A DNA stretch of 64,000 bases from assembly GCA_013792075.1 (NCBI GenBank), contig VMSR01000282.1, positions 1 to 64,000 of the forward strand, in the 5' to 3' direction. Position numbers and translations under genes: made by a program. The DNA is from Desulfobacula sp. (GTDB lineage Bacteria > Desulfobacterota > Desulfobacteria > Desulfobacterales > Desulfobacteraceae). This document shows, in pieces, positions 15,850-24,647 of this stretch; the stretch's first letter is position 1, and each line of letters opens with the position of its first letter. Under the pieces are notes generated by a model. That model ran no database searches, was not told the origin of the DNA, and saw only the letters and a program-made list of their open reading frames with translations.

Positions 15850-18018
15850 CTATTCGTTTCTCACGATCCGTTTGACATCCGTGACCTTTTTGACCCGCCT
15901 GATTTCAGACATTATTTTACGCAATTGGGCCGAGCTTTCCACCATAATGGTAAAATAAAACAACCCGATTCCGGCTTCGGATGTTTCACTCCGGGCACTT
16001 AAAATATTGGACTTTGATTTGCTGATAACCGCTGCAATGTCTGCCAAAAGCCCATGCCGGTCATCGGTCTTAACCCGAATGCTGGCGGGGTAGGATTCTG
16101 TGACATCTTCACTCCACTGCACCTCAATTTTTCGTTCACTGCTCATTTTCATGACATTGATACAATTTTTGCTGTGAATGGTCACCCCCTGGCCCTGGGT
16201 AATAAATCCTGTAATGGGATCTCCCGGCAAGGGATTGCAGCATTTGGAAAACTTGACCAGGATATCGTGGAGGCCCTTAACGATGATACCGGTGTCTGTT
16301 TTCCTTTTTCCCCGGCTGGCAAGTTTTTGGAGAAAACTTACTTTTTCTTCCCTGGGGTCTCGTTCAAGATCCGGCAGTACTTTTTTTAAAACCTGCAAAG
16401 GGGTCAGTTTGCCAAATCCCACATGGGCGATCAAATCATCCACGGTTTTAAACCCGTAGAATTCCGATACCGCCTTTATTTCACCGGATTTGACCAGAGC
16501 ATTAAAATTCTGGTTCTTTTTCCTGAAAATTTTTTCACACATTTCCCGGCCCAGAGAATAGCTGCGCTCTTTTTCCCGGGCATTGATATAGGCCCTAATC
16601 TTTGTCTTGGCCTTTACGGTTTTGACAAAATTGAGCCAATCCGCACTGGGGTGGTGCCCTTTGGTGGTAATAATCTCAACAGTATCCCCGGTTTTAAGCC
16701 GATGGGTCAGAGGCACCAACTTGCCGCTGACTTTGGCGCCCGTGCACGTGGCCCCAACCTCTGTATGGATCATATAAGCGAAATCCACAGGCGTTGCCTT
16801 TTTGGGCAGGGTCTTTATCTCGCCCTGGGGGGTGAACACATATATCTCGCCAGGGTATAGATCAATGCGGACATTTTCCAGGAACTCATCTGGATCATTA
16901 TAATTTTCCTGGTTCTCCACCAGATTCCGGATCCAGGCAAACAATTCTCCGGTATTCTCATCAATCTTGGAGCCTTCTTTATAGCTCCAGTGGGCAGCAA
17001 TACCGGATTCGGCAATCCGGTCCATGTCATGGGTCCGGATCTGAATTTCCACCCGATCTCCCTTGGGGCCGACCACAGTGGTGTGAATGGACTGGTACAT
17101 ATTGGGTTTGGGATTGCCGATATAATCTTTTATCTTGTAGTAGATGGGTTTCCACATGGAGTGAATGGCACCCATGGCGGCATAGCACTGGGGCACGGTA
17201 TCCAGAATAATCCTGAAGGCAATGATGTCATAGACCTCTTCAAATTCCAGACTCTGGGATATCATTTTCTGGTAGATACTGTAATGCTGTTTATACCGGC
17301 CCTTTATCTCACAGGGCAAATTCATTTCCTCCATTTTATAATGAAGGCTGGTATTGACCTCTTTGATGTAATCCTCTTTCTCTTCCTTGGCCCGGTTCAC
17401 CAGGGCATCAATCCGTTCGTGCTCATCCCTTAGGGTATAGTAAAAGGCAATTTCTTCCAGCTCGTGCTTGATCCAGAAGATCCCCAGCCGGGAGGCAATG
17501 GGGGCATAGATATCCAGGGTTTCCTGGGCAATTGCCGCCTGCTTTTCAGGGTTTCTATGATATTTCAGGGTGCGCATATTATGGATACGGTCTGCCAGTT
17601 TGATGAGCACTACACGGATATCATCGGCCATGGCAAGGATCATCTTCCGCAAAGACTCGGCCTGCTGGGCAATCTTGGTGGCAGTGGAAGTGGAAAACGG
17701 CAGGCTGGACAGCTTGGTGACCCCTTCAACAATATGGGCCACCCCGGACCCGAACATATTTTCAATATCCTCTTTGGTGGCCGGCGTATCCTCAATCACG
17801 TCATGGAGCAGGGCTGCGGCAATACTCTCCACATCCAGCTTCATGTCGGCCAGGATATCGGCCACTTCCAGGGGGTGGGACAGGTAAGGTTCCCCGGAAA
17901 GCCGTACCTGTCCTTCATGGACCCGTGCCGAATAGATATAGGCCCGCTCGATGATGTCCAGGTCGGCACCGGGATTGTACTCCTGAATTTTATCCAATAT
18001 GTCGGTAATTCGAATCAT
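15850..18018 (-). CDS. rsh: Bifunctional (p)ppGpp synthetase/hydrolase, Rsh family
   Basis: Controls the stringent response. The 722 residues contain in order an HD hydrolase domain with an intact HD pair (AALLHDVIEDT, about 68-80), the synthetase domain (YQSIHTTVVGPKG and EIQIRTHDMDRIAESGIAAHW, about 240-350), a TGS domain (IYVFTPQGEIKTLPKKATPVDF, about 395), a helical/zinc-finger region (CCNPLPGDPITGFIT) and a C-terminal ACT domain. Both catalytic halves look complete, so it should both make and degrade (p)ppGpp. It is 32 bp downstream of proS in the same operon. Confidence 0.95.
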   Translation of the reverse strand: MIRITDILDKIQEYNPGADLDIIERAYIYSARVHEGQVRLSGEPYLSHPLEVADILADMKLDVESIAAALLHDVIEDTPATKEDIENMFGSGVAHIVEGVTKLSSLPFSTSTATKIAQQAESLRKMILAMADDIRVVLIKLADRIHNMRTLKYHRNPEKQAAIAQETLDIYAPIASRLGIFWIKHELEEIAFYYTLRDEHERIDALVNRAKEEKEDYIKEVNTSLHYKMEEMNLPCEIKGRYKQHYSIYQKMISQSLEFEEVYDIIAFRIILDTVPQCYAAMGAIHSMWKPIYYKIKDYIGNPKPNMYQSIHTTVVGPKGDRVEIQIRTHDMDRIAESGIAAHWSYKEGSKIDENTGELFAWIRNLVENQENYNDPDEFLENVRIDLYPGEIYVFTPQGEIKTLPKKATPVDFAYMIHTEVGATCTGAKVSGKLVPLTHRLKTGDTVEIITTKGHHPSADWLNFVKTVKAKTKIRAYINAREKERSYSLGREMCEKIFRKKNQNFNALVKSGEIKAVSEFYGFKTVDDLIAHVGFGKLTPLQVLKKVLPDLERDPREEKVSFLQKLASRGKRKTDTGIIVKGLHDILVKFSKCCNPLPGDPITGFITQGQGVTIHSKNCINVMKMSSERKIEVQWSEDVTESYPASIRVKTDDRHGLLADIAAVISKSKSNILSARSETSEAGIGLFYFTIMVESSAQLRKIMSEIRRVKKVTDVKRIVRNE

Positions 18019-18050
18019 TTATACTGTCATATCTCTCAATATCTGCGCAC

Positions 18051-19556
18051 TTAATACGCTTTGGCAAACAAGACTCTTCTTTTGCTTCCATTGCCGCAGC
18101 AGATACAAGCCCCCTCTTCCGCAGGACTGTCAAAGGGAATGCAGCGGATGGTCACGGAAAGGTCTTTTTTAATGGTTTCCTCGCACACTTTGGATCCACA
18201 CCAATGGGAGTAGACAAAAGCGCCGTTCTCATACCCGGTTGCCCCTTTATAAAGCGTGTAAAACTTTTCTTTGGAATCGATGGAAAGCGTGTGGGCCTTG
18301 CGAAAGTCCAACGCCCTTTGAAACAGGGTTCCCTGGATATCATCCAGAAGATCAATAATCCCGTTAATAAAAGCATCTCTGTCCATGGCCTTTTTCTCAT
18401 TGGTGTCCCGACGGGCCATGAACACAGCATTGTTGGCAATATCCTTTGGTCCCAGTTCAATGCGGACGGGGATTCCTTTTTTCACCCAGTCCCAGCCACG
18501 GGCCCCTCCGATATCCCTGGCATCGATTTCCACTTCCACCCGGCGGCCATGGTAAATCTTTGCATTTAAGGCTTGTTTCAGGGCGTTGGTGCTTTCCATC
18601 ACCTCTGCGTTGTCCCCGCCTTTTTTGATAATGGGCAGAATCACCACATGGGCCGGTGCCACACGGGGGGGCATGATCAGACCATCATCATCGGAATGGA
18701 CCATGATCATGCCGCCGATCATCCGGGTTGAAGTGCCCCAGGAGGTGGTCCAGGCATAGGCTTCCTGCCCCTCTTCATTCTGAAATTTGATATTGGACCC
18801 CTTGGCAAAATTTTGCCCCAAAAAATGGGAAGTCCCGGCCTGGAGGGCTCTTTTATCCTGCATCATGGCTTCAATACAGGTGGTATTATCGGCCCCTGGA
18901 AAACGTTCCGATTCGGTTTTTCGGCCGCAAATCACGGGCATGGCCAAATAGTCTTCCACAAAACGTGTATACACATCCAACATCTGGAGGGTTCTTTCCT
19001 GGGCTTCGGCTTTTGTGGCATGGGCAGTATGACCTTCCTGCCATAAAAACTCGCTGGTTCTCAAGAACATCCGGGTCCGCATCTCCCACCTGACCACATT
19101 TGCCCATTGGTTGAGCAAAATAGGCAGATCCCGGTAGGAGGTGGTCCATTTTGACATGGATTCACCAATAATGGTTTCTGAAGTGGGACGTACAATCAGG
19201 GGTTCTGCAAGCTCTCCTGCCGGTACAAGGCGCCCGTCCGCCCCTTTTTCCAGTTTGTGGTGGGTCACCACTGCGCATTCCTTTGCAAACCCGTCCACAT
19301 GCTCGGCCTCCCGTTCAAGATAGCTCAATGGAATAAACAGGGGAAAATAAGTATTTCGGACACCGGTCTCCTTGAACATTGCATTCATTTCGTACATGAT
19401 ATTTTCCCACAGCGCAAACCCCCAGGGCTTGATCACCATGCAGCCCCTGACAGGAGAATTTTCCGCCATGTCAGATGCTTTTATAACTTCCTGATACCAC
19501 TGGGAATAGTCTTCTTCCCGGGTCGGGGTGATTGCTGTCTTAATCTTCTTTGCCAT
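18051..19556 (-). CDS. proS: Prolyl-tRNA synthetase, archaeal/eukaryotic-like type without editing insertion
   Basis: Charges tRNA-Pro. The 501 residues match the short ProS type 3, with no INS editing domain: class II motif regions are GCMVIKPWGFALWENI, RPTSETIIGESMSKW, RWEMRTRMFLRTSEFLWQEGHTAH and TSWGTSTRMIGGMIM; an anticodon-binding domain follows and the C-terminal zinc-like extension ends CICCGNGSKRRVLFAKAY. Its first codons overlap the end of ispG by 17 bases, so the two are translationally linked. Confidence 0.95.
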   Translation of the reverse strand: MAKKIKTAITPTREEDYSQWYQEVIKASDMAENSPVRGCMVIKPWGFALWENIMYEMNAMFKETGVRNTYFPLFIPLSYLEREAEHVDGFAKECAVVTHHKLEKGADGRLVPAGELAEPLIVRPTSETIIGESMSKWTTSYRDLPILLNQWANVVRWEMRTRMFLRTSEFLWQEGHTAHATKAEAQERTLQMLDVYTRFVEDYLAMPVICGRKTESERFPGADNTTCIEAMMQDKRALQAGTSHFLGQNFAKGSNIKFQNEEGQEAYAWTTSWGTSTRMIGGMIMVHSDDDGLIMPPRVAPAHVVILPIIKKGGDNAEVMESTNALKQALNAKIYHGRRVEVEIDARDIGGARGWDWVKKGIPVRIELGPKDIANNAVFMARRDTNEKKAMDRDAFINGIIDLLDDIQGTLFQRALDFRKAHTLSIDSKEKFYTLYKGATGYENGAFVYSHWCGSKVCEETIKKDLSVTIRCIPFDSPAEEGACICCGNGSKRRVLFAKAY

Positions 19557-20634
19557 TCAGTTCCTCCGAATTTTGAGTCATCTTGTCTATTTCATCTAAC
19601 AATTGAGCAACCAGCTGATCCTGGGCCACCCGTTTGAATACCTTTCCGTGTTTAAACAAAATACCGATCCCGTCCCCGCCGGCTATCCCGATATCTGCTT
19701 CCTTTGCCTCTCCCGGGCCATTGACCACACACCCCATAATCGCAACTTTAATCTTACTGGAACGTTCAAGTAAAGCTTTTTCTGTCTGTTCGGCAATTTT
19801 AAACAAATCGATTTTGCACCGGCCGCAGGTGGGGCATGAAATCAGCTCAGGTCCCCGGCTTCGGATGCCAAGGGCCCGCAAAATTTCAAAGCCTGTCCGG
19901 ATCTCTTCCACGGGGTCCCGGGTCAATGAGACCCTTATGGTGTCGCCAATCCCCTCGGACAGGAGCATGCCGATGCCGATGGCGGATTTGGTAATCCCGG
20001 CGTAGAGTCCGCCGGCCTCGGTCACCCCCACATGGAAGGGCACATCGGTGAGTGGGGCCAGCAGGCGATAGGCTTCCACCGTCCGGGTCACATCCGAGGC
20101 TTTAAGAGACACCTTGATGTCATAAAACCCCAATTTTTCCAAAATGCGGATATTGGACAGGGCGCTTTCCACCATGGCCGCAGCCGTGGTGCCCAACCTT
20201 TTTTCAATCTCTTTTTCCAGGGAGCCCGCATTGACCCCCACCCGGATGGGAATTCCATGGGCCTTTGCAGAATCCACCACGGCCCTTATTTTTCGGTGTT
20301 CCCCGATATTGCCGGGATTGATCCTCAAACCGTCGGCACCTGCCTCGGCTGACGCCAGGGCCAGCCTGAAATCAAAATGAATGTCGGCTATCAAAGGAAT
20401 ATGAATCTTATCCTTGATCTGTTGAATGGCAAGGGCGGCTTTCATATCCGGAACCGCCACCCGCACAATCTCGCACCCGGCCTTTTCAAGGGACAAAATC
20501 TGTCCCACCGTGGCATCCACATCCTGGGTATCGGTATTGGTCATGGACTGGACTGACACCTGGGTATCGGAGCCCACCCCAACCTTGCCCACACAAATTT
20601 GCCTGGTTTTTCTTCTCTCTTGAACCAGTGACAT
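19540..20634 (-). CDS. ispG: 4-hydroxy-3-methylbut-2-enyl diphosphate synthase (flavodoxin/ferredoxin)
   Basis: Penultimate enzyme of the MEP isoprenoid pathway, a 4Fe-4S protein converting MEcPP to HMBPP. The 364 residues open with the substrate-binding VQSMTNTDTQDVDATV and ADIHFDFRLA, and have the cluster cysteines in ISCPTCGRC (about 270) and MGCVVNGPGEAKEADIGIAGG (about 305). The lack of the large internal insertion is typical of bacteria. First gene of ispG-proS-rsh-phoH-like on the minus strand, after a leader with a terminator-like hairpin. Confidence 0.96.
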   Translation of the reverse strand: MSLVQERRKTRQICVGKVGVGSDTQVSVQSMTNTDTQDVDATVGQILSLEKAGCEIVRVAVPDMKAALAIQQIKDKIHIPLIADIHFDFRLALASAEAGADGLRINPGNIGEHRKIRAVVDSAKAHGIPIRVGVNAGSLEKEIEKRLGTTAAAMVESALSNIRILEKLGFYDIKVSLKASDVTRTVEAYRLLAPLTDVPFHVGVTEAGGLYAGITKSAIGIGMLLSEGIGDTIRVSLTRDPVEEIRTGFEILRALGIRSRGPELISCPTCGRCKIDLFKIAEQTEKALLERSSKIKVAIMGCVVNGPGEAKEADIGIAGGDGIGILFKHGKVFKRVAQDQLVAQLLDEIDKMTQNSEELNGKED

Positions 20635-20660
20635 TGTTTTACTTGTCCTGTCTTAAACAT

Positions 20661-20691
20661 TAAAAGCCTGCAGGAAACAAAATCGGCAGGC
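20661..20691 (-). terminator. Hairpin with T-tract between tonB and ispG
   Basis: On the minus strand GCCTGC (20691-20686) pairs with GCAGGC (20671-20666) around 14 bases and is followed by TTTTA. It lies about 30 bp before ispG and about 235 bp after tonB. It can be either the end of the exbB-exbD-tonB transcript or an attenuator of ispG. The remainder of 20692-20926 shows no gene. Confidence 0.5.
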
Positions 20692-20926
20692 AGACCACAT
20701 CCCATAAAAATTTCTGTTTGAGAATACCATATTGCCACAGGTTTATTCAAGACAACTCTGCCGAATTCAGCAACCCACCCTGCAATCGTATTGATACCGT
20801 AACCCACCTGAGCCGACTTTTCAGCCGGGAATGGGTATCTCCACTTTGAGGATAACAGGGTGGTGCCAACACTTGAATTCAATGGAAAATGGAAGGAGGG
20901 TAAGGTTTATAACCAGAAACAGCCTG

Positions 20927-21625
20927 TCACACAAGCTCAAACAGGATATCGATCTGAAGGGTCACAGGGGTTTTAATAAGAGACCCAGGCGGCCTCGGGA
21001 AAGGCGACGCCCGTTTAATGGCATCCATTGCCGCCTCATCCAAGTTACCATGGCGTGAACTCTTTAAGATTTTTATCTGCGTGAGGCTGCCGTCGTCTGT
21101 CAAAACAAACTGAATTTTGACCCGTCCTTCAATATGATTTATTTTTGCAGCGTCCGGATATTTCTTAAACCGATGAATCCGCATTTGAAGCATGTCAAAA
21201 TAATCCTGGGCGCTGGCAAACTCCATGGGCGCATCCTGATCCCCAGCAGGTCCTGGCAGATGAAGTCCCGGCACCAAGAGCCCGGATACATTCATACGAT
21301 CCGGCAATTGCGGAAAATCAATTTTCGCATAGGACGGATCAATTTTCTGATCCAAAATTTTCTCCATCCGGATGGGAGGAATCTGAATTTTCGGGGCCTG
21401 AATTGCTTTTACTTGGGAAACAATGGACGGCTTTGGCCGGATTCGGGGCGAAGGGATTTTCCGGGCATCGGGAGAAGACAGTTGCTGCATGGACAATTCA
21501 ATATAGGAGATTGCCCGGCTCTCATAAATCCCTGCAATATGCAGAAAGATAAAAACATGGATCACAAGCGATAGGACAATAAACCCATATAGCAGGAAAT
21601 TGGGTCTGTGGAATGCCGCTGCCAT
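20927..21625 (-). CDS. tonB: TonB-family energy transducer
   Basis: Transmits the proton-motive force harnessed by ExbB/ExbD to outer membrane receptors. One N-terminal membrane helix (FLLYGFIVLSLVIHVFIFLHIAGI) is followed by a proline-rich periplasmic spacer and a C-terminal TonB domain (YPDAAKINHIEGRVKIQFVLTDDGS, SSRHGNLDEAAMDAIKRASPFP, about 160-232). The start is placed at ATG 21625, 8 bp after exbD; an in-frame TTG at 21661 would add 12 residues. Last gene of the exbB-exbD-tonB operon and likely partner of the receptor encoded divergently at 24648. Confidence 0.92.
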   Translation of the reverse strand: MAAAFHRPNFLLYGFIVLSLVIHVFIFLHIAGIYESRAISYIELSMQQLSSPDARKIPSPRIRPKPSIVSQVKAIQAPKIQIPPIRMEKILDQKIDPSYAKIDFPQLPDRMNVSGLLVPGLHLPGPAGDQDAPMEFASAQDYFDMLQMRIHRFKKYPDAAKINHIEGRVKIQFVLTDDGSLTQIKILKSSRHGNLDEAAMDAIKRASPFPRPPGSLIKTPVTLQIDILFELV

Positions 21626-21633
21626 GACCGGGG

Positions 21634-22041
21634 TTAAAGCCCTTTTTCCGTTGCCAGGCAAAGCCTTGAGGCGCCTGCGGCCTTGGCAATGTCCATCACT
21701 TTTACCGCTTTGTTCAGGATCACGGTTTTATCGGCCTTTACCACCACCAGTCGGTCGGTATCATTGCCGATCATCTGCCGTATCTGTGTATAAAGAGCAT
21801 CAATTGAAATTTTTTCATTTGCAATATAGGTGGCTCCTTCTTTGTCAACAAAAATAGTGATTTCCTGTTTTACCTGGGGAGCTGCAGCTTTGGCATTGGG
21901 AAGTTTCACCGTGATCCCCTCTTCCACGATAAAATTGGTGGTCAGCATAAAATAGATCAACAACAAAAAAACAATGTCAATCAGTGAGGTTAATGGCGCC
22001 TGAATCTGGTATCTATTTTTTTTGGATTTAAATGCCTTCAT
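21634..22041 (-). CDS. exbD: Biopolymer transport protein ExbD
   Basis: Proton-channel subunit of the TonB motor. With the start at 22041 (two bases after the exbB stop) it has 135 residues: a single membrane helix PLTSLIDIVFLLLIYFML carrying the essential Asp of the family (in LIDIVF), and a periplasmic domain from residue 45. An in-frame start further upstream inside exbB is less likely. It couples with ExbB and TonB encoded on either side. Confidence 0.94.
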   Translation of the reverse strand: MKAFKSKKNRYQIQAPLTSLIDIVFLLLIYFMLTTNFIVEEGITVKLPNAKAAAPQVKQEITIFVDKEGATYIANEKISIDALYTQIRQMIGNDTDRLVVVKADKTVILNKAVKVMDIAKAAGASRLCLATEKGL

Positions 22042-22043
22042 GT

Positions 22044-22655
22044 CTATAAGGGCCTTTTGGCAACGACCTTTAAAAAGGCGACACACCCATCCTGGAGCCT
22101 GGCCTCATAGGTGTCGACCTTGGCAATCAAATAACTATGGGCCACCATAGTGGGCAATGCCACGGCAAGCCCAAGGGCGGTTGTCAACATGGCTTCCCAG
22201 ATCCCGCCGGCAAGGACAGCTGCATTGACCTTGCCCCCCATCTGCTGAATCACCATAAAGGCCTTTATCATTCCGATAATGGTCCCGAGAAGCCCCAGCA
22301 AGGGAGCAATGTTGCCAATGGTGGCCAGGGTTTGAAGATAGGCGGACAACGCCCGGACTTCATTTTCAACGGCGTTTGCAATAACCGACTCCAGCATGCG
22401 GGTTTTCAAGTCTTTGGCACCAATGGCCTTGGCCAGCACCCGGCCCATGGGCGAATTGTTTTGCTGTGAAAGCCTCAGTGCCCCTTGAATATCCCCCTGG
22501 GCAACCAGCGTTGCCACTTTGTGTTCAATATCCTTTCCCCGGCTCCGGTTGATGGCATATTGAATGATCCGTTCACAGAAAATTGCCAGCACCAATACCG
22601 AGCAAAACAATATCGGAATCACCAGTATCCCGCCCTTTGATAAAAATTCCAGCAT
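22044..22655 (-). CDS. exbB: ExbB/TolQ-family proton channel protein
   Basis: Inner membrane motor protein that forms a pentamer around ExbD. The 203 residues contain three predicted membrane helices: one N-terminal (GGILVIPILFCSVLVLAIFCE), and two in the conserved MotA/TolQ/ExbB domain (LATIGNIAPLLGLLGTIIGMIKAF and GGIWEAMLTTALGLAVALPTMVAHSYL). GGAGG precedes the ATG at a normal distance. It lies 15 bp after the repeat protein gene and 2 bp before exbD. Confidence 0.95.
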   Translation of the reverse strand: MLEFLSKGGILVIPILFCSVLVLAIFCERIIQYAINRSRGKDIEHKVATLVAQGDIQGALRLSQQNNSPMGRVLAKAIGAKDLKTRMLESVIANAVENEVRALSAYLQTLATIGNIAPLLGLLGTIIGMIKAFMVIQQMGGKVNAAVLAGGIWEAMLTTALGLAVALPTMVAHSYLIAKVDTYEARLQDGCVAFLKVVAKRPL

Positions 22656-22670
22656 AACGCCTCCGGCTGA

Positions 22671-24242
22671 TCAGCTGCCTGCCGCAACCTGTTCATTTAC
22701 ATCCACAAAATCAGGTATGCCGTCAAAATCAAGATCCTTCTCCCGTTTCACGACTGCCTGGGCTTCATCATATTCTTCCCACAAATCCGGTTTTCCATCC
22801 CCATTGGTATCTTCCTGCACGCACTTCAAGATTCCCTTTTCATAAAGATACCAGATCTCCACCGTCCCATCCCGGTTTCTGTCTTCTTCCCCCCGGACCA
22901 AAATTTCCTGTTCATCATAAAACCAGGTGATAATGGTTATTCCCTGGTTTTTTTCTTCCAGGCGCTCAAGGTTTCCGGTTTGCGTGTAGTGCTCCACACA
23001 CTCCAGAAGGCCGTCGGAATTTTCATCCAGCTCCTTTCGCCTGAGCACATCACCCGCATAAAAGGAGCGGACGTCCACAATCTTATCCCCATTGATATCC
23101 TGGGACAAAACCATGGACCCCTCTTGGGGCCCATAGGTTTGAGAGGTCTCAAAATATCCGTCAAAGTCCGTGTCCTTTACCAGGGAAATCTTCTCCCCAT
23201 TTTTATAGGTCACGATTAGGTCCGGCCGGGTGTCTTTATTTTCATCTTTTTCAAACCGTGACAGCCGGTTGTTCGCATAAAATTGCCAGACATCGTTTTT
23301 CCCGTCAAAATCCGAGTCGCTGACCCATGATATTGTTTTTTGATTTTCATCAAAGAACACTTCTGTATCCGGCCTGCCATCCTGGTTTTTGTCAATGATC
23401 TTCTTAAAAATTTTATCCTTTTTGATCAAAGAAACGGTTTCAAAAATCTGGTTTCCGTCCGTGTCTGTCTCAATTTTAAAAAGCCTGCCTGCCCGATAAT
23501 GCCGGACCCGGTCAATGTATCCTTTTTTTTGTGTGTCTTCCCGGGTTTTTGCAAGCAGACCGGCTTCATCATAGGCGGCATAATAATCGGGTTTTCCGTC
23601 AAAATTCAGATCTTTTTCCTGGGCGGACAACAGGCCCTTTGAAAACCATGTCCACACGTCAATGCGGCCGTCAAAATTGGTATCCTGCTTTTGTTCCGCG
23701 GGCAGCTGGTTTTCATAGGTTGTCCAGAGATTGATCTGTCCGTTATCGTCCGTTTCCCTGGTGGAAGAAACCAGGTTGCCATTGGTAAAGTGATAAAGGG
23801 TATCAAAGCGTTGGTTGCCCGTGGTGTCTTTTTTCATCAGACAAAGCTGCTCTTTTTCATCAAAAAAAGAGACCTGTACCAGATGATTGTCAGGGTCCAG
23901 CCTTTCCTGGCGAACCCTTTGCCCTTTTTCAATATAATCGATGCTATCACGGCTTTTGTCGGCATCCGTGTCCCTTTCAATGCGTATCAATTGCCCGTTA
24001 TTGTAAATCTGGAATGTCTCAAACACAGCGTCATGGTCTGCATCGGTTTCTACCCGCAATAGGGTTCCGCTGTCATCGTAAACCAGAACCTGGTCCTTAT
24101 TTCCATCCCCGTCCAAATCCTTTTCCATACGTTTGTCGGCCATAACCGGCGCCATCCACAACCAACAGATGACCACCAGGAAAACCCATTGCACTCTCTT
24201 TGGAATTCTTTTTTTTTTGTTGACCTGTTTTTGAATGTTCAT
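22671..24242 (-). CDS. Secreted protein built of about twenty DxDxDG-type calcium-loop repeats
   Basis: A 523-residue protein of unknown function. The start is the ATG at 24242 with GGAGAGG four bases upstream. A basic N-terminus and hydrophobic stretch (WVFLVVICWLWMAPVMA) form a signal peptide. The rest is a regular array with a period near 24 residues: each unit has an acidic loop like DTNFDGRIDV, DLNFDGKPDY, DSDFDGKNDV or DTNGDGKPDL, followed by a short aromatic beta segment and a turn. Such loops bind calcium in EF-hand and thrombospondin type 3 proteins. It heads the operon with exbB, exbD and tonB, so it may be a periplasmic or surface accessory of TonB-dependent uptake, but this is inference from position only. 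Confidence 0.8.
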   Translation of the reverse strand: MNIQKQVNKKKRIPKRVQWVFLVVICWLWMAPVMADKRMEKDLDGDGNKDQVLVYDDSGTLLRVETDADHDAVFETFQIYNNGQLIRIERDTDADKSRDSIDYIEKGQRVRQERLDPDNHLVQVSFFDEKEQLCLMKKDTTGNQRFDTLYHFTNGNLVSSTRETDDNGQINLWTTYENQLPAEQKQDTNFDGRIDVWTWFSKGLLSAQEKDLNFDGKPDYYAAYDEAGLLAKTREDTQKKGYIDRVRHYRAGRLFKIETDTDGNQIFETVSLIKKDKIFKKIIDKNQDGRPDTEVFFDENQKTISWVSDSDFDGKNDVWQFYANNRLSRFEKDENKDTRPDLIVTYKNGEKISLVKDTDFDGYFETSQTYGPQEGSMVLSQDINGDKIVDVRSFYAGDVLRRKELDENSDGLLECVEHYTQTGNLERLEEKNQGITIITWFYDEQEILVRGEEDRNRDGTVEIWYLYEKGILKCVQEDTNGDGKPDLWEEYDEAQAVVKREKDLDFDGIPDFVDVNEQVAAGS

Positions 24243-24647
24243 GGTACCTCTCCTGTTCCCGCACAAAAAAACCAAATATGATTTCTGGTTATTTTTGTCA
24301 AGTATTCTTCAATATATATCTCTATACAAACCATAACTCTTTAATTATTACACACAATCAGATAAAAATTATGGTATTTGCTTTTCGATGCACCCGATTG
24401 ATAAAAATTTTCTTCCCTGGAAAGAGGGAAAAGAGTGTATCAGACATCAAGCGACCCGGATATATGGTTATTTTTGGTATGTTTTGGTATAAGTTTAAAA
24501 AATTTATATTATTTTAGAACTTATATTGACAATTAGCTACAACATAACTATATCGAGATATTCTTTTAAAAAGAAGAAATTGCAGACCCACAGACAGGGA
24601 TTTAACGTTTGGGACAACAAAAATTGATCTATTTTACGGAGGAAACT
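24243..24647. other. Divergent intergenic region between the ExbBD operon and the receptor operon
   Basis: About 400 bp of AT-rich DNA without a convincing gene. It contains a tandem 10-bp repeat (TTTTGGTAT at 24472-24480 and 24482-24490) and a promoter pointing toward the receptor gene. I looked for a cobalamin riboswitch and saw no B12-box-like core. Confidence 0.6.
24526..24554 (+). promoter_or_regulatory. Putative sigma-70 promoter of the TonB receptor operon
   Basis: TTGACA (24526-24531) and TATATC (24549-24554) are separated by 17 bp, about 95 bp upstream of the receptor start. The tandem TTTTGGTAT repeats lie 36-54 bp upstream of the -35 box, a position suited to a transcription activator. 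Confidence 0.6.

Noticed and set aside
20541-20882. 113-codon minus frame upstream of and overlapping ispG
   Set aside because: It overlaps the clear ispG start region in another frame and the composition is not protein-like; it spans the hairpin and leader.
24276-24647. Possible cobalamin riboswitch before the BtuB-like receptor
   Set aside because: No B12-box-like core or the conserved paired segments could be found by eye; only a protein-type promoter and short repeats are visible.
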